Origin: Contendibacter sp031732755
GTDB taxonomy: Bacteria > Pseudomonadota > Gammaproteobacteria > Competibacterales > Competibacteraceae
Length of the DNA: 64,000 nt
Direction: 5' to 3'
NCBI GenBank assembly: GCA_031732755.1
Contig: JAVMKI010000073.1
Span: 10,348 to 74,347, forward strand
Positions within the stretch are counted from its first letter, which is position 1, and every line of letters starts with the position of its first letter. The notes below the pieces were generated by a model. The model saw nothing but the letters and a program-made list of their open reading frames with translations. It was not told the DNA's origin and did no database searches. A program made the position numbers and the translations under genes. Shown piece by piece: positions 44,289-53,551 of the stretch.

Positions 44289-45235
44289 TTGCCGACTATC
44301 TGGTGCAGGGTTGCCAAATGCTGTTGATCCTGCTGTTGGCGCCACTGCTGACCGGCTGGGTTCGCACGCTCAAGGCGCGGTTACTGCGTCGGCGCGGCTC
44401 GTCGGTGCTGCAACCCTACCGCGATCTATCCAAGCTGTTGCGCAAGGAAGTGGTGTTGGCCGATTCCGCCTCCTGGCTGTTTCGGGTGGCACCTTATCTG
44501 ATTTTCGCCGCGCTGTGGGTGGCGGCGTCGCTAGTGCCAACCTTCGCCGGCGGCCTGCTGTTCAGTTGGACGGCGGATTTGATCGCCATCGTTGCCCTGC
44601 TCGGCACCGCCCGCTTTTTTCTGGCGCTGGCCGGCCTCGACGTCGGCACCAGTTTCGGCGGTATCGGTTCCAGTCGCGAGATGATGATCGCCTCGCTGGC
44701 CGAACCGGCTATGTTGATGATGGTGTTCACCCTGTCGCTGCTGGCCGGAACCACCGAACTATCCTCGGTCGCCCGCTTCATGCTGACCGCCGAGGTCGGC
44801 CTGCGGGTGTCACTGGCGCTGGCTTTGCTCGCTCTGGTCATGGTGGCCATTGCCGAGAATGCCCGCATCCCGGTGGATAATCCAGCCACGCACCTGGAGT
44901 TGACCATGGTGCACGAGGCGATGGTGCTGGAATACTCCGGCCGCCATCTGGCGCTGATCGAACTGGGCGCCTCGCTCAAACTGCTGCTGTATCTATCGTT
45001 GCTAGGCTGCATCTTCGCACCTTGGGGCATGGCGACCGCCGGGGCGGGGCTGACCGCCTATCTCGGTGGCGCGGTAATCTATGTGGCCAAATTGGCGTTC
45101 GGCGGTGCCCTGCTGGCGCTGTTCGAGACCAGCATCGCCAAGATGCGGGTGTTCCGCGTCGATCAATTTTTGGGGGCGGCGCTGATGTTGGGGTTGCTCG
45201 GAACCTTGTTGCTGTTCGTGTCGCGGAGCCGGTGA
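44279..45235 (+). CDS. hyfC: NuoH/HyfC-like membrane subunit
   Basis: A 318-residue integral membrane protein of the NuoH/HyfC family, with about eight helices. 'IGSSREMMIASLAEPAMLMMVFTLSLLAG' and 'AENARIPVDNPATHLELTMVHEAMVLEYSGRHLALIE' are diagnostic and line the junction between the redox arm and the proton channel. Its ATG overlaps the hyfB stop by 10 nt, and its TGA shares one base with the next ATG, so the operon is tightly coupled. Confidence 0.9.
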   Translation: MALIADYLVQGCQMLLILLLAPLLTGWVRTLKARLLRRRGSSVLQPYRDLSKLLRKEVVLADSASWLFRVAPYLIFAALWVAASLVPTFAGGLLFSWTADLIAIVALLGTARFFLALAGLDVGTSFGGIGSSREMMIASLAEPAMLMMVFTLSLLAGTTELSSVARFMLTAEVGLRVSLALALLALVMVAIAENARIPVDNPATHLELTMVHEAMVLEYSGRHLALIELGASLKLLLYLSLLGCIFAPWGMATAGAGLTAYLGGAVIYVAKLAFGGALLALFETSIAKMRVFRVDQFLGAALMLGLLGTLLLFVSRSR

Positions 45236-45900
45236 TGCACGGTCTGGCGTTCGATATCGCTCATTTGTTGGCGGGCGGCATGGTGTTGGCGAGCTTTCTG
45301 TTGCTGTACCAGGATCGCCTGTCCGCGCTGATCAATGTCTTTGCCCTGCACTCGCTGGTGCTGGTGCTGGCGGTCGGTTGGCAAGCGACGATTCAGCAGG
45401 CCCATCATCTCTACGTTACGGCGGGAATTGCGCTGGTGTTCAAAGTCATCGTGATTCCGACCGCACTGCACCGCATCATCCGGCGGCTCGGCATTCACCG
45501 CACTCTGGAAGTGGTCGGTGGCGTGGGTCGGGACATGTTGGCTGGTACTGGGCTGGTGGCGTTGTCGATTCTGGTGATGCTGCCGGTGACGGCGGGGGCC
45601 GACGCGTTGGCGCGGGAAGATCTGGCGTTCGCGTTGGCGGTGCTGCTGCTGGGGTTGCTGCTGATGGTCACCCGTCAGAACGCGGTGAGCCTGGTGGTCG
45701 GCTTCATGTCGTTGGAGAACGGGCTGGTGCTGGCCGCCGCCGGGGCGCGCGGGATGCCGCTGGCGGTGGAGATCAGCATTGCGTTTTCGGTCTTGATCGC
45801 GCTGATCGTGATCGGCATCTTCCTGTTCCGTATCCGAGAGCGCTTCGACAGCGTGGACATGCAAGCGATGGATACCTTTCGGGAAGGACGGCGGCGATGA
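45235..45900 (+). CDS. hyfE: HyfE-like membrane subunit
   Basis: A 221-residue membrane protein with about six helices, resembling HyfE: 'LLLYQDRLSALINVFALHSLVLVLAVGWQA' and 'VTRQNAVSLVVGFMSLENGLVLAAAGARGMPLAVEISIAFSVLIALIVIGIFLFRI'. It is NuoK-like in fold and probably part of the membrane arm. TGATG overlap with hyfC, and ATGA overlap with hyfF. Confidence 0.88.
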   Translation: MHGLAFDIAHLLAGGMVLASFLLLYQDRLSALINVFALHSLVLVLAVGWQATIQQAHHLYVTAGIALVFKVIVIPTALHRIIRRLGIHRTLEVVGGVGRDMLAGTGLVALSILVMLPVTAGADALAREDLAFALAVLLLGLLLMVTRQNAVSLVVGFMSLENGLVLAAAGARGMPLAVEISIAFSVLIALIVIGIFLFRIRERFDSVDMQAMDTFREGRRR

Positions 45901-47349
45901 GCGAGGTAGGTTTCCTGGCGCTGGTCGCGCTGCTGGTTGTTCCGGCCAGCGCCGCGCTGCTGCTGGTGTTGCTGTCCGGCTACCGGCTCGGCGCCCGGTT
46001 GAACGTCGGCGCGGCCTTGGCGAGCCTGTTGGCCGCCATCACCCTGTTCGGGGCACGGCCGGAAGCCAATCTCTACCTGCGGGTGGACGATTTCAACATC
46101 TATCTGATCGCGCTGAACAACCTGGTCAGCTTCACCACCAGTGTGTTCAGTGCCAGCTACATTGCCCACGAACTGGAAACCGGTCGGCTGACCCCGACGT
46201 ATTTGCGCTTCTATCACGCCATGTATCAGGCGTTGCTGTTCGCCATGAATCTGGCGCTGCTGGCCAACAATATCGGACTGTTGTGGGTGGCGATCGAACT
46301 GGCGACGCTGATCACGGTGCTGATGGTCGGTATCTATCGGACGCGCGCCGCCCTGGAGGCCGCCTGGAAGTATTTCATCCTGGGCAGTCTTGGCATCGCT
46401 CTGGCGCTGTTCGGCACTATTTTGGTGTATTTGGCGGCGCAGCCGGTGGATCGGACAGGGCTTGCCGGCCATGGCCTGGGATCGGTTGATCTCTCACGCC
46501 GACGCCTTCGATCCGGCGCTGCTCAATCTGGCGTTCGTGTTCCTGTTGCTCGGTTACGGCACCAAGGCCGGCCTGGTGCCGCTGCACGCCTGGTTGCCCG
46601 ACGCCCACGCCGAAGGCCCCACGCCGATCTCGGCGGTGCTGTCCGGTCTGTTGCTGAACGTCGCGCTGTACGCGGTGCTGCGGTTCAAGATGCTGATGAG
46701 CGCCAATTCGTCCGCCTTGGCGCCGGGTCCGTTGATGGTCGGTCTGGGGTTGCTGTCTCTGCTGTTCGCCGGGTTGATGCTTTATCGCCGGGGCGACATC
46801 AAGCGGTTGTTCGCCTACTCCTCCATCGAGCACATGGGCATCATCACTTTCGCCTTCGGCATGGGTGGGCCGCTGGCCAATTTTGCGGGATTGCTGCACA
46901 TGACGATGCACAGCCTGACCAAATCGGCGATTTTCTTCGCCGTGGGCCACATCTCCCAGGTCAAGGGTACCCAGCGGATTTCCACCATTCGCGGCTTGAC
47001 CGTCACCCATCCAGCGCTCGGCTGGGGCTTGGTGGCCGGCGTGATCGCCATCGCCGGGATGCCGCCGTTCGGTGTTTTCATGAGCGAGTTCCTGGTGGTG
47101 AGTTCCACCTTCGCCCGCCAGCCGCTGCTGGCGTTGCCGCTGGTGCTGGGGTTGCTGCTGGCGTTCGGCACGCTGCTGTGGCGGCTGAATGGGATGGCGT
47201 TCGGCACGCCGGACGGTGGCCGCGCCGCGCCAATGCAAGCCAGCATCCTACCGATGCTGACGCATCTAGCGTTGGTGTTCGCGGCGGGAATCTGGCTACC
47301 GGAGCCACTGGTCGCTTGGTTCCGCAACGTCGCGGTATTGCTGGGCTGA
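45897..47349 (+). pseudogene. hyfF: HyfF-like antiporter-type subunit with a one-base frameshift
   Basis: From the ATG at 45897 the frame reads a HyfF-type (NuoN/L-like) membrane protein as far as YLAAQPV. It then runs out of register near 46446-46462, and the rest continues one base later as 'GLPAMAWDRLISHADAFDPALLNLAFVFLLLGYGTKAGLVPLHAWLPDAHAEGPTPISAVLSG', ending at 47349. Both halves are strongly conserved and give a normal 484-residue protein if one base is removed in the GTGG run near 46448. It is therefore a real indel or a sequencing/assembly error. The gene is otherwise undamaged. If real, the complex loses one channel subunit. Confidence 0.8.
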
Positions 47350-47383
47350 GACGAAAGGCAAAAGGCGAAAGGTCAAACCGACG

Positions 47384-48904
47384 ATGAGCGCTAGAGATTT
47401 GCGGACGGTGCTGGATATCGGCCAACCGGTCGCCGAACATCGCCCCTGGCCACGGGTCGTTGTCACCACCGAAACTTGGAATACGCTGGTTGAAGGGCTG
47501 GCCGGCGGTGTTTGGACCTTACTTGGATTGTGGGGCGAAGTGGGGATGGTGCATCTGGCGGTGCGCGAGGATGCGAGCGGGACGCTCGGTGTCGGCAGTC
47601 TACCCTGCCCGGATGGGCGCTTTCCCTCCGTGGGTCGCTTGCATCCACCGGCGCAACGGCTGGAGCGCACGATAACCGATCTGGTTGGTTTGCAACCGAC
47701 GGATGCTCCCGACTCCCGACCTTGGTTGGATCACGGTCGCTGGCCAGTATTGCATCCGCTGGGTGCGGCAAACCCGCGCACCGAACCGCCACCGCCGTAC
47801 CCTTTCCTGCCGGCGGAAGGCGAAAGCCTGCATCAGATTCCGGTGGGGCCGGTTCATGCCGGCATCATCGAACCCGGCCATTTCCGCTTTACCGCCAACG
47901 GTGAGGCAGTGGTTCGGTTGGAGGAACGGCTAGGCTATGTCCATAAGGGCATCGAGAGCCTGCTGACCGGCGCAACGCTGGAACGAGCAGCGCGGTTGGT
48001 CGGGCGTGTATCCGGCGACAGCACGGTCGCTTACGCGCTGGCCTTCGCCCGCGCCGTTGAAGCGGCTACGGAAACGGTTGTGCCGGATCGCGCCCATTGG
48101 CTGCGGGCGCTGATGGCCGAATTGGAACGGCTGGCCAATCATTGCGGCGATATCGGCGCCATTTGCAACGACGCGGCTTTTGCGTTGATGCTCGCCCATT
48201 GCGCGGTATTGCGCGAGAAGATTTTACGCGCCAGCGCTGCCTGCTTCGGTCATCGGTTGCTGATGGATCGCATCGTTCCTGGCGGAGTGACGGCGGACCT
48301 GTCAGTGGAAGGTATCAAAGTCTTGCGCGCGCTGATCGCCGAATTCCACCGCCAGTTTCCGCCACTGATCGAGTTGTACGACAACACCGCCTCGCTGCAA
48401 GACCGTACCGTGGGCACTGGTTTTGTCCGGCCGTCCTTGATCAAGCAGTTTGGTTGCGGCGGTGTCATCGGTCGCGCTGGAGGTCGGGCGTTCGACGCCC
48501 GCCGCCAGCCCGGCTATCCACCCTACGAGCAACTGGAATTCGAGACACCGATTCGGACCGACAGCGATGTCAATGCCCGGGTGTGGCTGCGCATCCGCGA
48601 GGTGGAACAGAGCCTAGCGCTCGTCGAGCGGATACTGGAGCGGTTGCCGTCGGGTCCGATGCGCGGTGCATTGAATCGCCCCGATCAACCGTGCGAAGGC
48701 ATGGCGCTGGTGGAAGGTTTTCGCGGCGATGTTCTGGTGTGGCTACGCTTGAACCGCGACGGCACGGTAGCGCGCTGCCACCCCCGCGATCCGTCCTGGT
48801 TCCAGTGGCCACTGCTGGAAGCCGCCATCGAAAACAACATCGTGGCCGATTTCCCGCTGTGCAATAAATCCTTCAACGGCTCGTATTCGGGCCACGATCT
48901 GTAG
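47384..48904 (+). CDS. hyfG: HycE/HyfG-like large subunit lacking nickel-ligand cysteines
   Basis: A 506-residue fusion of a NuoC-like N-terminus (about 1-140) and a NuoD/HycE-like domain. The second half tracks HycE closely: 'LEERLGYVHKGIESLL', 'ELERLANHCGDIGAICNDAAFALM', 'RLLMDRIVPGGVTADL' and 'LIELYDNTASLQDR'. In nickel-iron hydrogenases the L1 motif is R-x-C-G-x-C; here it is RVSGDS, so S210 and S213 replace both cysteines. The C-terminal DPCxxC is replaced by LCNKSF, leaving C493 and S496. The nickel-iron site cannot form. This fits energy-converting-hydrogenase-related (Ehr) complexes. No hyp maturation genes are present. The start ATG is weakly preceded by AAAGG. Confidence 0.9.
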   Translation: MSARDLRTVLDIGQPVAEHRPWPRVVVTTETWNTLVEGLAGGVWTLLGLWGEVGMVHLAVREDASGTLGVGSLPCPDGRFPSVGRLHPPAQRLERTITDLVGLQPTDAPDSRPWLDHGRWPVLHPLGAANPRTEPPPPYPFLPAEGESLHQIPVGPVHAGIIEPGHFRFTANGEAVVRLEERLGYVHKGIESLLTGATLERAARLVGRVSGDSTVAYALAFARAVEAATETVVPDRAHWLRALMAELERLANHCGDIGAICNDAAFALMLAHCAVLREKILRASAACFGHRLLMDRIVPGGVTADLSVEGIKVLRALIAEFHRQFPPLIELYDNTASLQDRTVGTGFVRPSLIKQFGCGGVIGRAGGRAFDARRQPGYPPYEQLEFETPIRTDSDVNARVWLRIREVEQSLALVERILERLPSGPMRGALNRPDQPCEGMALVEGFRGDVLVWLRLNRDGTVARCHPRDPSWFQWPLLEAAIENNIVADFPLCNKSFNGSYSGHDL

Positions 48905-48915
48905 GTCATGCAGCC

Positions 48916-49428
48916 ATGCGCAAGCCGCTGTTGCAAAATCTGTGGCGGTCGCCGCTGACCGAGGCGGCTCCAGCCCCTTCCGAACAAGCCTTGGCCGAAC
49001 TGGGTGCGAAAGTGGATTACGCCGCCCGGCGGCGTTTGGGCCGCAGTTTGTCCATTCGCGAAGTGGACGCCGGTTCCTGCAATGGTTGTGAACTGGAAAT
49101 TCACGCGCTGAATAACGCTTTCTATGATTTGGAGCGGTTCGGCTTGCACATCGTCGCTTCGCCGCGCCATGCCGATGTGTTGCTGGTCACGGGTCCGGTG
49201 ACGGTCAATATGCGGGAGGCGCTGGAACGTACCTATGCGGCAACGCCCGATCCGAAATGGGTAGTGGCGGTGGGCGATTGCGGACGGGACGGCGGCGTGT
49301 TTGCCGGTAGTTATGCCTGTGTCGGTGGGGTGGCGGCGGTGATTCCGGTTGATCTGCATATTCCCGGCTGCCCACCCAGCCCGATCCAGTTATTGGAGGG
49401 CCTGCTGGCGCTGTTGCGGGTGCAGTAG
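48916..49428 (+). CDS. hyfI: NuoB/HyfI-like small iron-sulphur subunit
   Basis: A 170-residue small subunit. Cysteine ligands for one proximal [4Fe-4S] cluster are complete: C55 and C58 in SCNGCELE, C122 in VGDCG and C152 in PGCPPSP. It matches HyfI/NuoB, so electron transfer through this subunit is still possible. It lies 11 bp after the large-subunit gene and ends the operon. No ferredoxin-type subunits (HyfA/HyfH) or hydrogenase maturation genes follow. Confidence 0.9.
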   Translation: MRKPLLQNLWRSPLTEAAPAPSEQALAELGAKVDYAARRRLGRSLSIREVDAGSCNGCELEIHALNNAFYDLERFGLHIVASPRHADVLLVTGPVTVNMREALERTYAATPDPKWVVAVGDCGRDGGVFAGSYACVGGVAAVIPVDLHIPGCPPSPIQLLEGLLALLRVQ

Positions 49429-49479
49429 AAATGATTCGCCGGGAATGGAAAAACGCGAATTAATTGAGAGGTTTGCGCA

Positions 49480-49935
49480 ATGGAAATCGAAGAATTGAAT
49501 GCTTTGAATGTTGCTGGTTATGACCAGGACTTCTATCTGTGGACGCAGCAGCAAGCCGCACTGTTGCGCCAAGGTTCGCTAACAGCCGTGGATGTTGAAA
49601 ACCTTGCTGAGGAAATTGAGAGCATGGGTAAAAGCGATAAGCGTTCACTAGGAAGCTTTTTAGAAAACATCTTGATGCACTTGCTGAAATGGCAATTTCA
49701 GCCTGAACGACGCTGCAACAGTTGGATTGAGAGCATCGGTAATGGCCGCAATGAGACTGAACGGTTGCTGGAATATAGCCCTAGTCTTGCGCCACAAATC
49801 CCCGCATTGCTGACGGCTGAATATCGCCGCGCCCGCAAGGAAGCAGTGCGCGAAACTCGATTACCACTGGCGACGTTTCCCGAACAATGCCCATTCACCG
49901 TTGATCAGATTATCGGCGACTATTGGCCGGATTAA
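49480..49935 (+). CDS. DUF29 domain protein
   Basis: A 151-residue protein of the DUF29 family: 'YDQDFYLWTQQQAALLRQGSLTAVDVENLAEEIESMGKSDKR', then 'LLMHLLKWQF' type helices and 'WIESIGNGRNE'. Function unknown. The family is common in cyanobacteria and some proteobacteria in multiple copies and may be part of mobile gene pools. Codon use is AT-richer than its neighbours. Its ATG lies 51 bp after the Ehr operon. Confidence 0.85.
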   Translation: MEIEELNALNVAGYDQDFYLWTQQQAALLRQGSLTAVDVENLAEEIESMGKSDKRSLGSFLENILMHLLKWQFQPERRCNSWIESIGNGRNETERLLEYSPSLAPQIPALLTAEYRRARKEAVRETRLPLATFPEQCPFTVDQIIGDYWPD

Positions 49936-50132
49936 ATAAGGGTATACGGTGAATACTATGCGCAACTGCTCTTTATGAGTGACGTGGAGGGTTCTGTTTT
50001 GAGGATCAACCGGTTTGGCTATTACAAAACAGCACAAAAATAGCGAACAGCGCGAGAACTACAACGTGTAACACAGGTTGGCGAAGCGTGGTTTCACCGG
50101 AACCGGAATTCCATTTCTCGTGGGAGATATGA

Positions 50133-51908
50133 ATGAAACCTGATCGAGAACATCCGCTATATCTGCCGTTCGCCACCGCTTTGCGCGACAAACTGCGCGG
50201 CGGCTATAACCTCTCCAAACTGCAAGCCGACCTGCTGGCTGGGGTCACGGTCGGCATCGTCGCGGTGCCGCTGGCAATGGCGCTGGCGATTGGCAGCGGG
50301 GTGCCGCCGCAGTATGGCTTGTACACCGCCATCGTCGCCGGCCTGCTGATCGCGTTGACCGGCGGTTCCCGGTTCAGCGTGTCCGGCCCGACCGCCGCCT
50401 TCATCGTCATCCTGCATCCCATCGCGGAGAAATACGGGCTTGGCGGGCTGGTGACCGCGGGTTTCATGGCCGGCTTCATGCTGATCGGCATGGGCGTGGC
50501 ACGGATGGGCAAGTTGATCCAGTTCATTCCCTATCCGGTGACCACTGGTTTTACGACGGGCATTGCGGTCGTCATCGCCAGTCTGCAATTCAAGGACTTT
50601 TTCGGCCTGCAACTGGCCGTGCAACCGGAGCACTTTCTCGAACGAGTGTGGTTGGTGGGGCAGGCGCTGCCCAGCTTTCATGCTGCTGACTTGCTGATCG
50701 GCACGCTGACCCTGACCTTGTTGATTTTCTGGCCACGCCTGAAAACCGGGTTGCCAGCGCCGCTAATCGGCATCATGGCTGCCTCGGTACTAGCCTGGGC
50801 GCTCACTCGCGTCGTGGACGGTTTCGAGGTCGCGACCATCGCGTCCCGGTTCAGTTATCTAAAAGACGGGCAAACCTTGCCAGGGATTCCGCCTTTCCTG
50901 CCGCGATTCGTGCTACCGTGGCAGTTGCCTGGCCCGGATGGTCAGCCGCTGGGGCTGTCGCTGGGGTTGATCAAGGATCTGCTGGGTCCAGCGATGGCGA
51001 TTGCCTTGCTGGGCGCCATCGAGTCGTTGCTGTGCGCGGTGGTGGCCGACGGCATGACTGGGACCAAACATGATCCCGACGCCGAATTGATCGGGCAGGG
51101 TATTGGCAATGTAGCCGCGCCGTTCTTTGGCGGCGTCGCCGCGACCGGAGCGCTGGCCCGCACCGCCGCCAACATTCGCGTCGGTGCCCGGAGTCCGCTG
51201 GCCGCCGTGTTCCATGCGTTATTTATCCTGCTGGTGCTTCTGGCGCTGGCGCCGCTACTGGGTTATTTGCCCATGGCCGCTTTGGCGGCGTTGTTGCTGC
51301 TGGTGGCGTGGAATATGAGTGAACTCAAACATTTTCGCCATATTCTCAAGATCGCGCCTGGCAGCGACATCTTGGTGCTGCTGGTCTGTTTCGGGTTGAC
51401 AGTACTGTTTGACATGGTGATCGCCATCAGCGTCGGCGTGGTGCTGGCCGCGCTGCTGTTCATGAGCCGGATGGCGGAACTGAGCGGCGGCCAGCATGTG
51501 GAGACCGCCCATCCGCATTTGGAGAGCCCGTTGCCGGAGGGCGTGCGACTGTATGAAGTCTCCGGTTCGCTGTTCTTTGGCGCGGCGGAAAAAGCGATGA
51601 GCGCCCTGCGCGATATCGGCGCCCGGCCGCGGGCGATCATCATCAATATCGAAGCGGTAACGGTCATGGACGTATCGGGACTGGTGGCGCTGGACTCGGC
51701 CATCGAACGGTTGCAAAGTGATGGGATTCTGGTGGCGGTGGCGGGGGTGCACGGCCAGCCGGCGCTACTGATGCGCCGGGCCGGTTTGCGCAATATGCCC
51801 GGCAAGTTGCTGCTGTCATCCAGCCTGCCGCAGGTGCTGATGCGGGTGCGCCATTATCTGGGCGAGTCGAGCACGGGGCAGCCGCTACTCACCGAAAAAT
51901 TTACCTGA
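50133..51908 (+). CDS. SulP family anion transporter with STAS domain
   Basis: A 591-residue SulP/SLC26-type transporter, with about 10-12 membrane helices in residues 20-430. 'YNLSKLQADLLAGVTVGIVAVPLAMALAIGSGVPPQYGLYTAIVAGL' and 'GGSRFSVSGPTAAFIVIL' are family signatures. A C-terminal STAS domain (about 465-575) includes 'LYEVSGSLFFGAAEKAM' and 'RAIIINIEAVTVMDVSGLVALDSAIERL'. The substrate may be sulphate, bicarbonate or another anion. It is not set by sequence. The ATG at 50133 follows GGGAG. nudC starts 16 bp after its stop. Confidence 0.92.
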   Translation: MKPDREHPLYLPFATALRDKLRGGYNLSKLQADLLAGVTVGIVAVPLAMALAIGSGVPPQYGLYTAIVAGLLIALTGGSRFSVSGPTAAFIVILHPIAEKYGLGGLVTAGFMAGFMLIGMGVARMGKLIQFIPYPVTTGFTTGIAVVIASLQFKDFFGLQLAVQPEHFLERVWLVGQALPSFHAADLLIGTLTLTLLIFWPRLKTGLPAPLIGIMAASVLAWALTRVVDGFEVATIASRFSYLKDGQTLPGIPPFLPRFVLPWQLPGPDGQPLGLSLGLIKDLLGPAMAIALLGAIESLLCAVVADGMTGTKHDPDAELIGQGIGNVAAPFFGGVAATGALARTAANIRVGARSPLAAVFHALFILLVLLALAPLLGYLPMAALAALLLLVAWNMSELKHFRHILKIAPGSDILVLLVCFGLTVLFDMVIAISVGVVLAALLFMSRMAELSGGQHVETAHPHLESPLPEGVRLYEVSGSLFFGAAEKAMSALRDIGARPRAIIINIEAVTVMDVSGLVALDSAIERLQSDGILVAVAGVHGQPALLMRRAGLRNMPGKLLLSSSLPQVLMRVRHYLGESSTGQPLLTEKFT

Positions 51909-51924
51909 ATGAGAATCCTGTTCC

Positions 51925-52764
51925 ATGCTGATGCTGCCCGATGAATTTCAGCCGGCGTTGTTGCCGGCGGGCGATACCGATGCGCCGGGCCGGTGGTTCG
52001 TGTTCGCCGGCGGCGAACTGCTGGTGCGGTCGTCGGCGGACGGCGTGGAACTGCCGACGGCTTCGACCTGGCCCTTCGCCAAGCTGCCGACGACGCGCCG
52101 ATTGTATCTCGGCGCCCTGCGCGGCCAGGCTTGCCATGCCGCCGAAGTGGAGGCGACCGCGTCGCCGCCGCCGGGGATGCAATTCGAAAGTTTGCGTGCC
52201 TTATGGACGCGGTTGGACGAAACCCTGCTCGGCGTGGCCAGTCACGCTCTACAATTGATCGAATGGGATCGCACGCACCAGTTCTGCGGGCGGTGCGGAA
52301 CGCCGACCCAACGGCGGGCCGACGAACGCGCCCGGCATTGCGCGGCCTGTGGGCTGGTCGCTTATCCACGCCTGTCGCCGGTGGTCATGGTGCGGGTGAC
52401 GCGAGAAGGACGAATTTTGCTGGCCCGCGCGCCGCGTTTCGCTCCAGGCATGTACAGTGTGCTGGCCGGGTTTGTCGAGGCGGGTGAGACGTTGGAGCAG
52501 GCGCTGCGCCGGGAGGTGGCCGAGGAAGTGGGGATTCAGATTCAGAATCTACGCTATTTCGCCAGCCAGTCCTGGCCATTTCCGCATTCGCTGATGATCG
52601 CGTTCACCGCCGAGTACGCGGCGGGCGAGGTGCGGGTGGATGGGCGGGAACTGCTCGACGCGGGCTGGTTCGCGCCCGACGCCTTGCCGGGATTGCCCAG
52701 TTCGATGAGCATGGCGTGGCGGCTGATTCAGGATTTCGTGGCCGGTAGCCCAGGCAAGGGGTGA
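51925..52764 (+). CDS. nudC: NAD+ diphosphatase NudC
   Basis: NudC hydrolyses NAD(H) to NMN and AMP and removes NAD caps from RNA. The 279-residue protein has a zinc ribbon (CGRCGTPT and CAACG) in the middle, then the nudix box GFVEAGETLEQALRREVAEEVGI, matching Gx5Ex7REUxEExGU. The SQSWPFPHSLMIAF strand after it is the NudC-specific signature SQPWPFPxS. The SulP gene ends 16 bp upstream, so the two may share an mRNA. Confidence 0.96.
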   Translation: MLMLPDEFQPALLPAGDTDAPGRWFVFAGGELLVRSSADGVELPTASTWPFAKLPTTRRLYLGALRGQACHAAEVEATASPPPGMQFESLRALWTRLDETLLGVASHALQLIEWDRTHQFCGRCGTPTQRRADERARHCAACGLVAYPRLSPVVMVRVTREGRILLARAPRFAPGMYSVLAGFVEAGETLEQALRREVAEEVGIQIQNLRYFASQSWPFPHSLMIAFTAEYAAGEVRVDGRELLDAGWFAPDALPGLPSSMSMAWRLIQDFVAGSPGKG

Positions 52765-52824
52765 GAGGCAAGCCACGCGGATTCGTGGCGGCGTGGGCAA
52801 TATCAGTTTTTCAGGAGGTTGGCG

Positions 52825-53517
52825 ATGAACGAGCGCCGCGCCGCGCTGGTGGATTTCGCTCCGTCAGCGGATGCATTGGTCCAGGAACGGGTGCGCTTCG
52901 CGGCCCTGTGGATGCGGGTCATGCCGGGCGATCCCGCGATGGCGGAAACGATTTATGGTCGGCTGAGCGAACTCTATGGCGAACCGCATCGGCATTATCA
53001 CACGCTGGATCATATCCGCCATTGTCTGCGCGAGTTCGACCGGGCGGCGGCGGCGATGGCCAATCCCGACGCGGTCGAACTCGCGCTGTGGTTCCACGAT
53101 GCGATTTATCAGCCGGGTGCCGGAAACAACGAACGGCGTAGCGCCGATCTGTTCCGGCAATGGTCGGACGGACGGGTGGACTCGGGTTTCCTCCAGCAAC
53201 GGGTGGAGGACCTGATCATGGCGACGACCCACCGCGAGCCGCCGGAACAGGGCGACGCCAGGTTCGTGGTGGACATCGATCTGTCCAGCTTCGGGTTGCC
53301 GTGGGAAGCGTGCGAGCGGGATGGCCACCGGATTCGCGCCGAGTTCGCGGGAGTCGCCGATGATCAATACTACACGGGTCACCTGCGGTTTCTGCGGGCG
53401 TTGCGGGATCGGAGCGCCTTTTTTTGCACGGAATTCTTTCGGCAACGCTATGAATCGGTCGCGCGCGCGAATCTGGCGCGGATCATCGCGGACTTGCACG
53501 CGCGTGGCTATCGCTGA
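52825..53517 (+). CDS. HD-domain metal-dependent phosphohydrolase-like protein
   Basis: A 230-residue HD-superfamily protein: 'RHYHTLDHIRHCL' and 'ALWFHDAIYQPGAGNNERRSADLF' place the H...HD metal ligands (HYHTLDH, FHDA). Later 'RFVVDIDLSSFGLPWEACERDG' supplies a further Asp. It is close to COG4339-type predicted phosphohydrolases. Substrate unknown. The ATG at 52825 has AGGAGG 6 nt upstream, against a TTG at 52819. The adenylyl cyclase gene lies 34 bp downstream. Confidence 0.85.
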   Translation: MNERRAALVDFAPSADALVQERVRFAALWMRVMPGDPAMAETIYGRLSELYGEPHRHYHTLDHIRHCLREFDRAAAAMANPDAVELALWFHDAIYQPGAGNNERRSADLFRQWSDGRVDSGFLQQRVEDLIMATTHREPPEQGDARFVVDIDLSSFGLPWEACERDGHRIRAEFAGVADDQYYTGHLRFLRALRDRSAFFCTEFFRQRYESVARANLARIIADLHARGYR

Positions 53518-53551
53518 CGCGGGCGGATTGTGAAGGGTTGGAGAGCGGAAC

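Noticed and set aside
42258..49428. Calling the operon a hydrogen-evolving formate hydrogenlyase
   Set aside because: Three of the four nickel ligands are serine, and no formate dehydrogenase or hyp genes are present.
49936..50132. Possible small gene between the DUF29 and SulP genes
   Set aside because: Only a short minus-strand frame (50006-50191) exists, overlapping the SulP start and without an RBS.
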